The translations under genes and the position numbers were made by a program. The notes beneath the pieces are model-generated. The model saw only the letters and a program-made list of their open reading frames with translations. It was not told the DNA's origin and did not search any database. This document shows positions 1-8,977 of a DNA stretch of 64,000 bases, one piece after another. Source of the DNA: Chersky-840 sp963848335 (GTDB lineage Bacteria > Actinomycetota > Acidimicrobiia > Acidimicrobiales > UBA8190); assembly GCA_963848335.1 (NCBI GenBank), contig CAWKDD010000001.1, forward strand, positions 868,001-932,000, written 5' to 3'. Each line of letters opens with the position of its first letter. Positions within the stretch are counted from its first letter, which is position 1.

Positions 1-2
1 TA

Positions 3-444
3 CGACTGCCAGAATACGCCGAGAGTGGGACGGCTGCGTGGATGGAAAGATCGGGTCCGTGGAGGTCAGCAGTGCAGTGGATAGTTAAGAATGTCGCCTT
101 CTCGTGCGTAACACCCTCGACATCGCGACGAGTCGTCACGTATGAATCTCTCATGACAGAACCCGTGCAAGAACTCGCGGCGGATCTTCGAACTTGCGGG
201 TGACGACCGAGCGTCTAGGGCCAATGTCACTGCACTGTGCCGGGAGTTCGTGTCGCTTCCGTTCCACTCGGTGGGAGGTAACCCCGTCCGATTCAAGCGA
301 GGCGGGATCACCCTCCGTGTGGACGACGAGTGGAAGACACAGATGCCTTTCTCCCACAAACTGATCGTGACTGCAATCACCTTGCCATTGTTGATCGCGT
401 ATGGCTACCTCGGTCGCCGTATGCAGCTGAAGTACTACGCGTGA
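3..444 (+). pseudogene. Sulfotransferase C-terminal part, frameshifted, 5' end outside window
   Basis: Open from the left edge in the frame starting at base 3 to a TGA at 201-203, then continuing in the frame of base 1 to TGA 442-444. The first part contains WRSAVQW and VTYESLM; the second contains PFHSVGGNPVRF and TLPLLIAYGY. Both parts align with the C-terminal third of the intact sulfotransferase at 1399-2385 (WRSALDW, VKYESFM, HPLHMVGGNRVRF, TLPLLIAYGY). The frame must change between about 165 and 200. Seen: homology in two frames. Inferred: a second PAPS-type sulfotransferase whose N-terminal half lies outside the window. Whether the break is decay or a base-call error cannot be decided here. 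It probably heads the same surface-glycan locus. Confidence 0.7.
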
Positions 445-549
445 TTGCAGCCCCAGAGGGTGTATGTGACGATGCTCAAGGGCGGTATGCCGTGTTGACA
501 CTCGCAAGGGGCATCACCCCAATCGCTCGACAAAGGCGCGATCGCGGTT

Positions 550-1383
550 GTGGAGTCGATAGTCGTGATCAGCCGACCAACGATTTTGGTTTATCATGCG
601 ATCGGTCCGATTCAATCTGCGGATGATCACGTCAGGCTGTCCGTCCCACACGGCGTCTTCGTCCGCCAGATGCATTTCCTCGAGCGTCATCGTCGCGTCG
701 TGTCTCTCGCAGAGGCTATGGACCATCGATACGAACGTGGTCGACCCCGGGTCGCGATCACCTTCGATGATGGCTATCGCTGCGTTCGAGAGCTCGCCTT
801 ACCGGTACTCGAGGAGTGTGGGTTTCCGGCAACGGTCTTTGTGCCGACGGGCGCGATAGGTGACCGCAATACATGGGACAGCGAGTCGCCTCCAGCCGGA
901 CTCGCAGTTATGTCGATGGAAGAACTCCGAGAAGTCGAAGCACGCGGCCTCACGGTCGAGAGTCACGGCCATGGCCATGTCGACCTTGCAGCGGTCAGCG
1001 CGCCCACGGCGCTCGATGACTTGTCGCGGAGTGTCGCGATCCTGTCGGATCTCCTCGGCCGCGCACCCAAGTTCCTAGCCTACCCGTGGGGGCAAGTAAC
1101 GCCTGATGTGGAAGGCATTGCGGCTGACCTTGGCTTTCTCGCAGCTTTCACGATCGGGGTTCGCGACCGCGGATCATTCGCACACGAACGTGTTCCTGTC
1201 CGGGCAACGACTGCGGCATGGAAGTTTCGGATCCAGACGTCTGGATATTGGTCCGCGCTGCGATTCTCTCGCGTTGGATCTCCCATCCGAGTGACGGCCA
1301 GGGCGCTAGGTACCAGATGGCAGTCGCGCAGGAAATCCGGAACGAAAGCCGGAGGCTGCTCCGGTAGATCCGCTAGACCTTGA
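550..1383 (+). CDS. Polysaccharide deacetylase family protein (NodB domain)
   Basis: 277 residues, GTG start. NodB-fold carbohydrate esterase 4 signatures are visible: TFDDGY at residues 71-76 (catalytic base Asp and metal Asp), SHGHGH at 138-143 (metal histidines of the H-(S/T)-x-x-H motif) and AYPWG near 177-181 in place of the usual R-x-P-Y/F-G motif. No signal peptide or membrane segment is evident, so it may be cytoplasmic or act on lipid-linked or nascent glycan. The family removes N- or O-acetyl groups from polysaccharides. It lies between the sulfotransferase remnant and the intact sulfotransferase (16 nt gap downstream), so it probably modifies the same exported polymer. The start is not backed by a strong ribosome site. 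Confidence 0.85.
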   Translation: MESIVVISRPTILVYHAIGPIQSADDHVRLSVPHGVFVRQMHFLERHRRVVSLAEAMDHRYERGRPRVAITFDDGYRCVRELALPVLEECGFPATVFVPTGAIGDRNTWDSESPPAGLAVMSMEELREVEARGLTVESHGHGHVDLAAVSAPTALDDLSRSVAILSDLLGRAPKFLAYPWGQVTPDVEGIAADLGFLAAFTIGVRDRGSFAHERVPVRATTAAWKFRIQTSGYWSALRFSRVGSPIRVTARALGTRWQSRRKSGTKAGGCSGRSARP

Positions 1384-1398
1384 GGAGGGAATTGACCG

Positions 1399-2385
1399 AT
1401 GGATGATCGATCCGACGTGGATTCGGTCGTTGTCCTTTACATCGGCGGTGAAGGCCGCAGTGGGAGCACGGTCCTGTCTGCACTACTCGGCAGTCAAGAC
1501 GGGTTCTTTCCGGTGGGCGAGTTTCGCGGAGTCTGGAATGCGTTGAAGGACGATGAGCTATGTAGCTGCGGAGAACCCTTCTCGGGTTGTGAGTTCTGGC
1601 GCCGCGTTGGTGAGCGAAGCTTCGGTGGTTGGGACCACATCGACGTGGAGGGCATGCTGAATGCCGATGGAGAGTTCGCCCGCCACCGCCGCCTTCTACG
1701 TCTGCTGTTCCCATCGTTGAGGCGGTCCAAGGGTGCTGCGCTAAACGAGTACCGTGAGCGGCTTGCCCACCTTTACGCTGCGGTCAAGGACGTGTCAGGC
1801 TGCGCGGTCATCGTCGATTCGACGAAAAATCCCAGTTATGCTCTGCTTCTTCGTGAGGCACCTGGAGTGGACGTGCGGTTCGTTCATTTGGTGAGAGATA
1901 GTCGAGCCGTGGCCTACTCTTGGAGCAAGAAAAACGTCGTGCAGCCCGAATATGGGCGGAATCCGATGCTCAAGGACACATTGCTTGACAGCAAGAGTTC
2001 ATGGAGATCGGCGCTTGACTGGGATTTCAAGAATGTGTTGCTGCATTTCGTGACCCGACCGGCACCCCATCGAATTGTCAAGTATGAATCGTTTATGGCC
2101 AGGCCCGGCCCGGAAGTCGAGCGGATCTCTCAACTCACACGTGGCGCACGAACAGGCCTGAGCGAGGTGAGCCCACGTGGCGACGAATTGAAGTCCCATC
2201 CACTCCACATGGTCGGAGGTAACCGCGTCCGATTCGAGGGGAGCAGTATCAGGCTACGTGCGGATTATGAATGGAAAGTGAGAATGCGCCGTTCGCAGAG
2301 GTACATAGTGGGTGCCGTAACTCTTCCGCTCTTGATTGCGTACGGTTACGTCCGCGTGCCTGTCAAGCGACGAATCTCTGCATAG
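1399..2385 (+). CDS. PAPS-dependent sulfotransferase
   Basis: 328 residues. The start is supported by AGGAGGG just upstream of the ATG. The 5'-phosphosulfate-binding loop GEGRSGST is at residues 17-24 and the 3'-phosphate-binding region LVRDSRAVAYS at 164-174, the two hallmarks of PAPS sulfotransferases. A Cys-rich CSCGEPFSGC stretch sits at 55-64, as in other bacterial carbohydrate sulfotransferase-like proteins. The C-terminal hydrophobic TLPLLIAYGY could attach the protein to the membrane. It presumably transfers sulfate from PAPS to a sugar hydroxyl of the glycan made by neighbouring genes. Substrate identity is inference from context. It follows the deacetylase and precedes a glycosyltransferase with no room for a promoter, suggesting one operon. 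Confidence 0.85.
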   Translation: MDDRSDVDSVVVLYIGGEGRSGSTVLSALLGSQDGFFPVGEFRGVWNALKDDELCSCGEPFSGCEFWRRVGERSFGGWDHIDVEGMLNADGEFARHRRLLRLLFPSLRRSKGAALNEYRERLAHLYAAVKDVSGCAVIVDSTKNPSYALLLREAPGVDVRFVHLVRDSRAVAYSWSKKNVVQPEYGRNPMLKDTLLDSKSSWRSALDWDFKNVLLHFVTRPAPHRIVKYESFMARPGPEVERISQLTRGARTGLSEVSPRGDELKSHPLHMVGGNRVRFEGSSIRLRADYEWKVRMRRSQRYIVGAVTLPLLIAYGYVRVPVKRRISA

Positions 2386-2386
2386 C

Positions 2387-3544
2387 ATGTTCCCTGCTGG
2401 AGGCGGATCACGCACGGCAGAGTTGCGCGTGCTCATCATCTCGCTGAGCACGTACAGCGCACCGTATAACGACGGGAAGCTTAAGTACCTGGGGCCGCGT
2501 CTCGGTAACGTCACCGCCGTGTCTGGCAACGTCGCTACGCTCTGGGGTAGGCAGAATCACAAGCGATCGGGTACTGGATACCAGGTGTTCGTCCTTCCGA
2601 TACGATTCGCCAGAAGCAATGCGACGGCCATGCTCGTGGGATTGGATGAGATCGCACACGCGGTGCAGCCGACGATCCTGCACCTGGAGTGCGAGCCGTG
2701 GCAATCAGTTGCGGTGCAGTCCCTCAAATTGGGCGAGCGGTTGCGCGTCCCGGTCGGCGTCCATTTGGCCGAGGAGGGGCGACAGCTCAGCGGCATGGGT
2801 GGGACGATCCGGCGAACTCGGGGTTCGCGTATGCTCAGACGCTGCGCATACGCCGTGGGATGGTCGACAGCTAGCACGAAAATTGCGGAGCGCTTAGCTC
2901 CCGGCATTCGGACCGATACGTTCCCCGTGACGGGAGTCTCGTTGAGTTCTGATCCGCCAGGTTCGGCGGATGAGTGGTTTGGCATCGACAGTGGGCCGCT
3001 TCCCAAACTGGCGTTCGTTGGGCGCTTCGCTCAAGAGAAGGGTGTACGCGACTTTGTCGAGATCTGCGATGAGCTAGCGCGCCGGCTGCCGTTGAGGGTG
3101 GCGATAGCGGGAGGGGAGGGCGAGCACGAGATGGTGTGCCGGTGGACTCGAGAAAGGCCCTGGGCTCTGCTGCACGGTATTCTTCCACGGCCCGCAGTCA
3201 GTACGCTGCTTTCGGCCGCTGATGTCCTTGTCTGCCCGAGCCGAACGACAAGGTTCGTGCAGGAACAGTTCGGGAAAGCAGCAGCCGAGGCGATGGCGGT
3301 GGGAACTCCGGTCTTTGCCTATGACTGCGGCGCCCTTTCTGAGACAATATCGCAAGGCGGAGTAGTAGTCCCCGAGGGGGAGCAGGGTCGACTTGTGGAC
3401 GAGCTGGAGGCATATTTCACCGGGTCCATCAGTCGACGAACCGCCCTACAACAGAGAGCACATAGACAGGCAATGCGGTTTACCGATGAAGTAATCGCGG
3501 AGAAGCTCATCGACCTCTGGTCCGAAGTTCAACTGACCCGCTAA
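2387..3544 (+). CDS. GT4-family glycosyltransferase
   Basis: About 385 residues. The ATG at 2387 lies one base after the upstream stop. A longer reading from TTG 2336 is possible but would overlap the sulfotransferase by 50 nt. The C-terminal GT-B half shows FVGRFAQEKGVRDF, AIAGGEGE, and the E-x7-E retaining signature EQFGKAAAEAM, followed by VGTPVFAYDCGALSE. The N-terminal half starts LRVLIISLSTYSAPYN, typical of GT4 acceptor domains. No membrane segment. It likely adds one sugar to the lipid-linked repeat unit, using a nucleotide-sugar donor. Donor and acceptor cannot be told from the sequence. Confidence 0.85.
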   Translation: MFPAGGGSRTAELRVLIISLSTYSAPYNDGKLKYLGPRLGNVTAVSGNVATLWGRQNHKRSGTGYQVFVLPIRFARSNATAMLVGLDEIAHAVQPTILHLECEPWQSVAVQSLKLGERLRVPVGVHLAEEGRQLSGMGGTIRRTRGSRMLRRCAYAVGWSTASTKIAERLAPGIRTDTFPVTGVSLSSDPPGSADEWFGIDSGPLPKLAFVGRFAQEKGVRDFVEICDELARRLPLRVAIAGGEGEHEMVCRWTRERPWALLHGILPRPAVSTLLSAADVLVCPSRTTRFVQEQFGKAAAEAMAVGTPVFAYDCGALSETISQGGVVVPEGEQGRLVDELEAYFTGSISRRTALQQRAHRQAMRFTDEVIAEKLIDLWSEVQLTR

Positions 3545-3656
3545 AGCGATAGCTATGGCGCAATGGATTGAGGCACCAATGGTCCAAGAACCCTGCGGGA
3601 TGCGTAAGGTATCTGGAACATGCGGCTCGGTACTCTGAGGGTATTCGGGAGGCAAA

Positions 3657-4835
3657 GTGCGCGTTCTCGTCGCTCATAACCAGTACCGGTCGGCGCTGCC
3701 GTCGGGGGAGAATGAGGTGGTGGCCTCCGACGTAGAGGCACTCCGTGCTGCAGGCGTAGAGGTCGACACGTACTTCCGGTCTAGTGACGAGATCGAGAGC
3801 TTTGGCTCATTGCAACGAGCGAGGCTGCCGGTGCGCCCCATTTACTCGCTCGAGGACTCTCGTCGGATCCGCCGGCGCATCCGGGAAACACGACCCGACG
3901 TTGTCCACCTGCACAACCCGTTTCCGCTCATTTCGCCATGTGTCGTAAGGGTCGCGAAGGATGAAGGCGTGCCGGTAGTTCAGACGGTTCACAATTATCG
4001 CCACTCTTGTCCTGCCGGCACCTTTTTCCGCGACGGGGCCGTGTGCGAGGACTGCAGCGGGAAAGCAGTCCCGTGGCCTGCCGTAGTGCACGGCTGCTAC
4101 CGCGATTCCCGTTCTCAAAGCGCGGTGATGGCCACCACGGCGCGGTTACATCGTGGGACGTGGCTCAAAGTCGACCGCTTCTTGCCGGTCAGTGAGTTCG
4201 TCGCCGAGCATCTTGTGCAAGCCGGGATTCCGCGTGAACGGATTATGGTTCGGTACAACTCAGCTCAGCCGCTAGGGCCGACGCGCCCGTTGGGTACTGG
4301 ATTCGTCTTCGTCGGTCGGCTCACCAGGGAAAAAGGTGCGTCGCTTTTGATCTCCGCGTGGAGCCAATCTGACCTTTGGCGACAGCACCGCCTAGTTGTC
4401 GCTGGCGATGGACCGGAGCGGGACCTCGTCGTTTCCGCGAGTGGGCGCAATGTTCACTACCTAGGCCCCGTCGATCGCGCTCGGGTCTCGGAGTTGCTCG
4501 ACGAGGCAGCAGTGGTCGTCATTCCCTCACTCTGTTACGAGGGTTTTCCCCGGGTTATGGCAGAGTCGTTCGAGCGGGGGCGACCGGTTGCAGCAACAGC
4601 GCTTGGTGCTCTGGGCGAGTTGATTACCGCCGAGCTTGGGTGGACGGCTGCTCCAGAGCCGGAGGCGTTCGCGAAGATGCTGTCCCGTGCGATCGTAGAT
4701 CCCACCCTCCATGACAAGGGGGCGAGAGCTCGAAGCATGTTTGAGTCGAAACTGCACCCGCTCGTGACAACGGACTCGCTGCTCGGCGTCTATGAAGCAC
4801 TCAAGGCGAGCTACCCGCCGAATCGTCGACCCTGA
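3657..4835 (+). CDS. GT4-family glycosyltransferase
   Basis: 392 residues, GTG start preceded by GGGAGG at good spacing. Begins MRVLVAHNQYRSALPSGE, as in many capsule/EPS GT4 enzymes. It carries the Cys motif VCEDCSGK with another Cys at HSCPAGTFFRDG, typical of a GT4 subgroup. The retaining E-x7-E signature is in YEGFPRVMAESFERG, and the donor-site stretch FVGRLTREKGASLL precedes it. A 112-nt gap separates it from the previous glycosyltransferase. It probably extends the same repeat unit as the 2387-3544 enzyme. Specificity is unknown. Confidence 0.87.
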   Translation: MRVLVAHNQYRSALPSGENEVVASDVEALRAAGVEVDTYFRSSDEIESFGSLQRARLPVRPIYSLEDSRRIRRRIRETRPDVVHLHNPFPLISPCVVRVAKDEGVPVVQTVHNYRHSCPAGTFFRDGAVCEDCSGKAVPWPAVVHGCYRDSRSQSAVMATTARLHRGTWLKVDRFLPVSEFVAEHLVQAGIPRERIMVRYNSAQPLGPTRPLGTGFVFVGRLTREKGASLLISAWSQSDLWRQHRLVVAGDGPERDLVVSASGRNVHYLGPVDRARVSELLDEAAVVVIPSLCYEGFPRVMAESFERGRPVAATALGALGELITAELGWTAAPEPEAFAKMLSRAIVDPTLHDKGARARSMFESKLHPLVTTDSLLGVYEALKASYPPNRRP

Positions 4836-4979
4836 ATGAGCCCCTCCGGAGCCTTGATCGCCCGGCGTGCTGGAACGAGGGCCTGTTACCGCAGAGAGAC
4901 CCGGATTTGTAGGCGTTCAACCCTGTCAAAAGGGCAGAACTCCGGCTTTGCCCGCTCAATCTCGTGATGGGTTCCGGAC

Positions 4980-6365
4980 TTGGCCCAATTCGGCGATGCT
5001 GTCAGAGCGGTTTTGAGTATTCTCAGCGTCGTGGACCACCGAACCGCCATGGCAAGAAAGTGGCTGTGGATCGGTTTGGTGGCCCCGTTCTCCTACTCGG
5101 CTTCCGAGAGCGCCAGTCAGGCTGTCTCCTCGCTAAACCTCACTGAGTTGATCCGGGGGGGTATACCGTTCATTTGCATCTTGGCCGCGCTTGGAACCTG
5201 CCGGCATACGAGGAGGCGGTTTGGTCTAGCCGAGTGGTGTCTCGTCGGTTTCTTGGTCTTGGCGCTTGCAAGTACTGCATGGTCGATCAGTGCCAACGCC
5301 ACTCTGCTAAAGGCGATCAGCGTCGCATCTGGTTATGTCTGTTTGCTCCTGTTAGTGCGTTTGTACGAGGACCTCTCCAGTGCCGTAAGCGGTCTGATGA
5401 CCTTTGTGCATGTGGTTCTGATCCTGACTGTCGTCGAAGCGATCCTTCTGAATCACCTGGCGTTCCAGTCTGCGGGCAATCTGCATCGGCTTATCTTGGT
5501 CTTCCCGCAGACCGGTTCAGATGTTCTCGCGACGGTATGCCTCGTTGGGCTGATTGCGGTGGTGACAAACACGGGCCCCGTGCTACTACGCGGACCGTGG
5601 GTTCGGGCTCTGCTCGTAGGTATCTACTTGCTGGAGCTCCTCGAGACCCGAACGCGTACGGCGCTGGTGCTCGCTGGCCTCTTACTCTTTATCGGAGCGT
5701 TCGCGTGGGCCCGCCGATCGGCGAACTCGGTACCGACGATCGCATTCTGTACTGCGGTCATGCTTGTTTCGTTGTTGCTCGGGGGCGCAGCGGCTTCATC
5801 TTTCTTCTATCGCCAACAGAGCACAACAACACTAACGACACTCACTGGTCGCACCCTGTATTGGTCGGAAGCTGTCACGGCTTGGCAGACGTCGCCAATT
5901 TTCGGACTTGGATACTACAGCGGACACCGCGAGGGGGTGCTTCTCGAACCAGGACAGACTGCTCCGAGTAACCTCGACGAGACTTGGCTTGAAACGTTGG
6001 TGGACACCGGTGTGGCCGGCTGCACGTTGCTGGCGGCGTTCGCGCTCGCTGGCATGACCCGTCTCATTCACTCTCGTGGGCTTCTTCCGCCAAATGTCCG
6101 ATGGTGCGTGTTTGCGCTGGGGGCTCTGGTGTTGCCGATCACCAGTTTTGTCAATCCGACGATCCAAGCGAACATCTCGCCGAACTTTTTGGTGTGGGGC
6201 TTTCTCCTACTAATGTTTCCGCCCAGTCGAAGTCTTGCTGCGCGCTCAGATCCCGTACGGCGCTCGGTTTCGATGTCCCAAACAAGCGGCCTTCAGATCG
6301 CAGAATCCGCGCCGAGGTTTGGGAATGCAAGTGAACTCGCGCCCGTGCGTAAGCGCCCCCGGTGA
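4980..6365 (+). CDS. O-antigen ligase/polymerase-like (Wzy/WaaL-type) membrane protein
   Basis: 461 residues from a TTG; an alternative ATG is at 5049 (MARKWLWIGL). About ten hydrophobic segments alternate with short loops. The large loop with the conserved RTLYWSEAVTAWQTSPIFGLGYYSGHR stretch (two parts: RTLYWSEAVTAW and SPIFGLGYYSGH) and a following DETWLETLVDTGVAG segment match the Wzy_C/O-antigen ligase family. These proteins polymerise or ligate undecaprenyl-linked oligosaccharides at the outer face of the membrane. Together with the two glycosyltransferases and the initiating transferase at 10825-12477 it makes a Wzx/Wzy-type pathway likely. No flippase is seen in this window. Confidence 0.82.
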   Translation: MAQFGDAVRAVLSILSVVDHRTAMARKWLWIGLVAPFSYSASESASQAVSSLNLTELIRGGIPFICILAALGTCRHTRRRFGLAEWCLVGFLVLALASTAWSISANATLLKAISVASGYVCLLLLVRLYEDLSSAVSGLMTFVHVVLILTVVEAILLNHLAFQSAGNLHRLILVFPQTGSDVLATVCLVGLIAVVTNTGPVLLRGPWVRALLVGIYLLELLETRTRTALVLAGLLLFIGAFAWARRSANSVPTIAFCTAVMLVSLLLGGAAASSFFYRQQSTTTLTTLTGRTLYWSEAVTAWQTSPIFGLGYYSGHREGVLLEPGQTAPSNLDETWLETLVDTGVAGCTLLAAFALAGMTRLIHSRGLLPPNVRWCVFALGALVLPITSFVNPTIQANISPNFLVWGFLLLMFPPSRSLAARSDPVRRSVSMSQTSGLQIAESAPRFGNASELAPVRKRPR

Positions 6366-6558
6366 TGAACGGATGGGAGGTTCCCGGGGGCTTCCGTGTG
6401 CCGGCGTGGGCGGGATCACCGAAAGCGGGCGGTGAGCGCGCTCGTCGGCGACATGCCATGGTGCAAGGGGTCGATCCATAGGGCCTGCTCACGATGCGGT
6501 TGACGTCTGATACGACCGAGTCAGCGGAGATGCGGTTGGCTGGTAGAGAGATGAATGT

Positions 6559-7101
6559 ATGAGTGAAGACGAGCTAATCCGCGAGTTGTCGAGCGACCTG
6601 AGTCGGAAGCGTGGGGGCCGATACAGGCTTTGTTGGGCAGACGTCTGCGTGTCGACGTTCCTCGTGGTCGCTGTAGCGGTCCCAACCATGGCCGTTGAAG
6701 AGGACTGGCATGGCCACCGGATGATCGATGAGCAAAGCCACCTTTGGATCATCGCCGCATGCCTGGTTGCGGTCGCCTTCCTCGGCGGAGGGGCGGTCGC
6801 CGGATATCGCAGTCCAACCGGCGCTGCCATACGCGCCATTGCCGCAACGAGTCTGGCGGTGGCGGTCCTGCTGGTGGGCGCCGAGTCTCGGAGGCTGTGG
6901 CTAGCGCACAAAGGCGTGTCGGCTGCGGTCGCGCAGTTCTGGTGTCTAGGCGTTGCGGCGGCGCTTCTGCTGAGCGGGGCAGGATGGCTGATCGGCCGTC
7001 TGTCTCACGACTGGCGCAGGCTAAGGTCCCTACCCGGCCTAAATCCAACCCCGGGAGAGTCTTGCAAATGGCATGTGTGTCGTATGGGGCAGCAACGTTG
7101 A
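6559..7101 (+). CDS. Small membrane protein, unknown function
   Basis: 180 residues. ATG start with a weak AGAGAG upstream. About four transmembrane helices: near residues 28-45 (VSTFLVVAVAVPTMAV), 62-82, 90-107 and 128-147, with a soluble charged N-terminus and an Arg-rich tail. No family recognised. It sits between the polymerase-like gene and the MBL-fold gene on the same strand, so it may be part of the glycan locus. The C-terminal 20 residues look less orderly and the end could be affected by an indel. Confidence 0.55.
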   Translation: MSEDELIRELSSDLSRKRGGRYRLCWADVCVSTFLVVAVAVPTMAVEEDWHGHRMIDEQSHLWIIAACLVAVAFLGGGAVAGYRSPTGAAIRAIAATSLAVAVLLVGAESRRLWLAHKGVSAAVAQFWCLGVAAALLLSGAGWLIGRLSHDWRRLRSLPGLNPTPGESCKWHVCRMGQQR

Positions 7102-7284
7102 AGGACAACTCGTGAGGGGCAAAACCGACAAGCCGCGAAGCGGCCGCCGTGTCGGGAGGGATTGTCGAGTACAATGTTCGCAGTTGAGTTCGCTTTGGCG
7201 ACAACTTTGCAGTAATGCATAGATCGACCGACCCTCACGCTCATACTTGTGGGCACACAAAACTTGGATCGAACGGGTAACGCA

Positions 7285-8685
7285 ATGGATCTTGGGTTCG
7301 AGACCATCGGGAACGCTACCTTGATCGCGTACGACCAGGGCCCGGTGCTGGTCACCGACCCGTGGATCCAAGGATCGGCATACTTCGGCAGCTGGTCACT
7401 CTCCCATACAATCCCACCCGAACAAGATGAATCGTCTCGTGGCGCGCGATTTGTTTGGTTTTCGCATGGACACCCGGACCACTTGAATCCGGAGTCCCTG
7501 GGATGCTTTCGCAAGAGCCAAATCCTGCTCCCAAACCACGTCGGCGGGCGCATCGCAGCCCAGTTGCGCGGTGACGGCTTCAACGTTCAAGTCCTGCGAG
7601 ACAACACTTGGACCCGGCTGTCGGAACGGGTGCATGTACTGTGCATCGCCGACTACAACCAGGACGCCATCCTCTTAGTCGACGTCGGTGGCCGCTTGGT
7701 AGTTAACCTGAACGACGCTCACGACAACGGCTGGGGACCGTTGGTGAAAGGGATAATCCGCAGCTACCCCATGTCCTTTCTCCTCCGTCTCAGTGGATTT
7801 GGCGACGCCGACATGATTAATTTCGTGGACGAGCAGGGAAACCGGGTTCCCAGCATCCCTCAGATCCGAAGGGATTCCGGATTCGCTGTGGGTGCGGCGG
7901 CAGCGCGCAACGCCGAGACCTTTGGCACCACGTATTTCGTGCCCTTCAGCTCGCTGCACAAGTATCAACGCAGCGACAGCGCGTGGGCCAATGCCTATGC
8001 CACCGGCCTCGAGGACTACCCACGGGGATTCGTCTCGTCGTGTGTAACCCTACTGCCCGCATTCATCCGCTACGACTGCACCAAGGACACCGTTGAGGAG
8101 CTTGCTCCGCGAAATACGCCTGACATCGTCATCGAGCCTGGAATCTTCGGAGATGACTGGAGCGAACAGCTCGAGCCCGCCGATGTCGAGCGCCTGCGAG
8201 CGTATTTTACGTCGATTCAGCACCTAGCCAAGCATATGGACTTTGTGAATCTACGCGTCGGCGGATGTGACAACGTAATTTCTCTCGGAAGCTCATACAA
8301 AGATCGTGGTGTGACGTTTGAGGTACCGAGGACCTCACTCATGCACGCGATCGAATGGGAGATCTTCGATGATCTGCTCATCGGGAACTTCATGAAGACG
8401 TCACTTCACGGGAAATGGCCTCACTCTCGTTTGTACCCAGATTTTAGCCCGTATGTGACGAAGTACGCAGACAACGGCTTATCCCGTACGGACGATGAGT
8501 TGCGGCAGTACTTCGCGGAATATCGTCGGCGGCTGGGCCCCTTCCTGTATTTTCGGGGGCTGATCGAGCAACGCGTGCTCGCCGGGTCGTTGCAGCTCGG
8601 TTCACCGTTGAGTCGGCCCCCTTCCGGTTCGCACGCCGTGCTTACCACCGTGTCAGCCGGGCGATTTGAATCCCACACGCTTTAG
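7285..8685 (+). CDS. MBL-fold metallo-hydrolase, UlaG/CMAH-like
   Basis: 466 residues from the ATG at 7285; an upstream GTG at 7249 would add 12 residues, and neither start has a strong ribosome site. The metal motif H-x-H-x-D-H is present as FSHGHPDHL (His61, His63, Asp65, His66). It is preceded by LVTDPWIQGSAYFGSW and followed by LVVNLNDAHDNGW, the layout of the MBL domain in CMP-sialic-acid hydroxylase-like and UlaG-like proteins, but no Rieske Cys/His cluster is present. The C-terminal 250 residues are unassigned. Genes of this type occur in surface-glycan clusters, so a role in modifying a nucleotide sugar or lipid-linked sugar is plausible but unproven. Confidence 0.7.
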   Translation: MDLGFETIGNATLIAYDQGPVLVTDPWIQGSAYFGSWSLSHTIPPEQDESSRGARFVWFSHGHPDHLNPESLGCFRKSQILLPNHVGGRIAAQLRGDGFNVQVLRDNTWTRLSERVHVLCIADYNQDAILLVDVGGRLVVNLNDAHDNGWGPLVKGIIRSYPMSFLLRLSGFGDADMINFVDEQGNRVPSIPQIRRDSGFAVGAAAARNAETFGTTYFVPFSSLHKYQRSDSAWANAYATGLEDYPRGFVSSCVTLLPAFIRYDCTKDTVEELAPRNTPDIVIEPGIFGDDWSEQLEPADVERLRAYFTSIQHLAKHMDFVNLRVGGCDNVISLGSSYKDRGVTFEVPRTSLMHAIEWEIFDDLLIGNFMKTSLHGKWPHSRLYPDFSPYVTKYADNGLSRTDDELRQYFAEYRRRLGPFLYFRGLIEQRVLAGSLQLGSPLSRPPSGSHAVLTTVSAGRFESHTL

Positions 8686-8977
8686 GTGGGTCGAGGATGG
8701 CGCTTTGCGTTGGGCAAGAGAGCGCTTCGTCACACCAGACAGCGCGTCGGCTTACTGCGAGACGATCACCAAGTCAATGTATCTGCGCGGACCGCGCTGG
8801 GGTCATGGGGGGGTTATGCTAGGGAGGTCAGTAGCTGCGTCGAATCGTGACTGCCTTGATGGTGACTCCCGACTCCTAGACGATGTGATAGGAGACGTTG
8901 ACTCCCACTAACTCGGCGAAGTGATGGTCGGGTAAGGGATCCGGGGACGTTGCGAGAGCGTGCCGCCAGGGATTCTG
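8686..8977. other. Convergent intergenic stretch, no gene seen
   Basis: About 290 nt between the MBL-fold gene (+) and the GH5-like gene (-). Short ORFs here have no recognisable product. I see no strong terminator hairpin. Confidence 0.5.
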
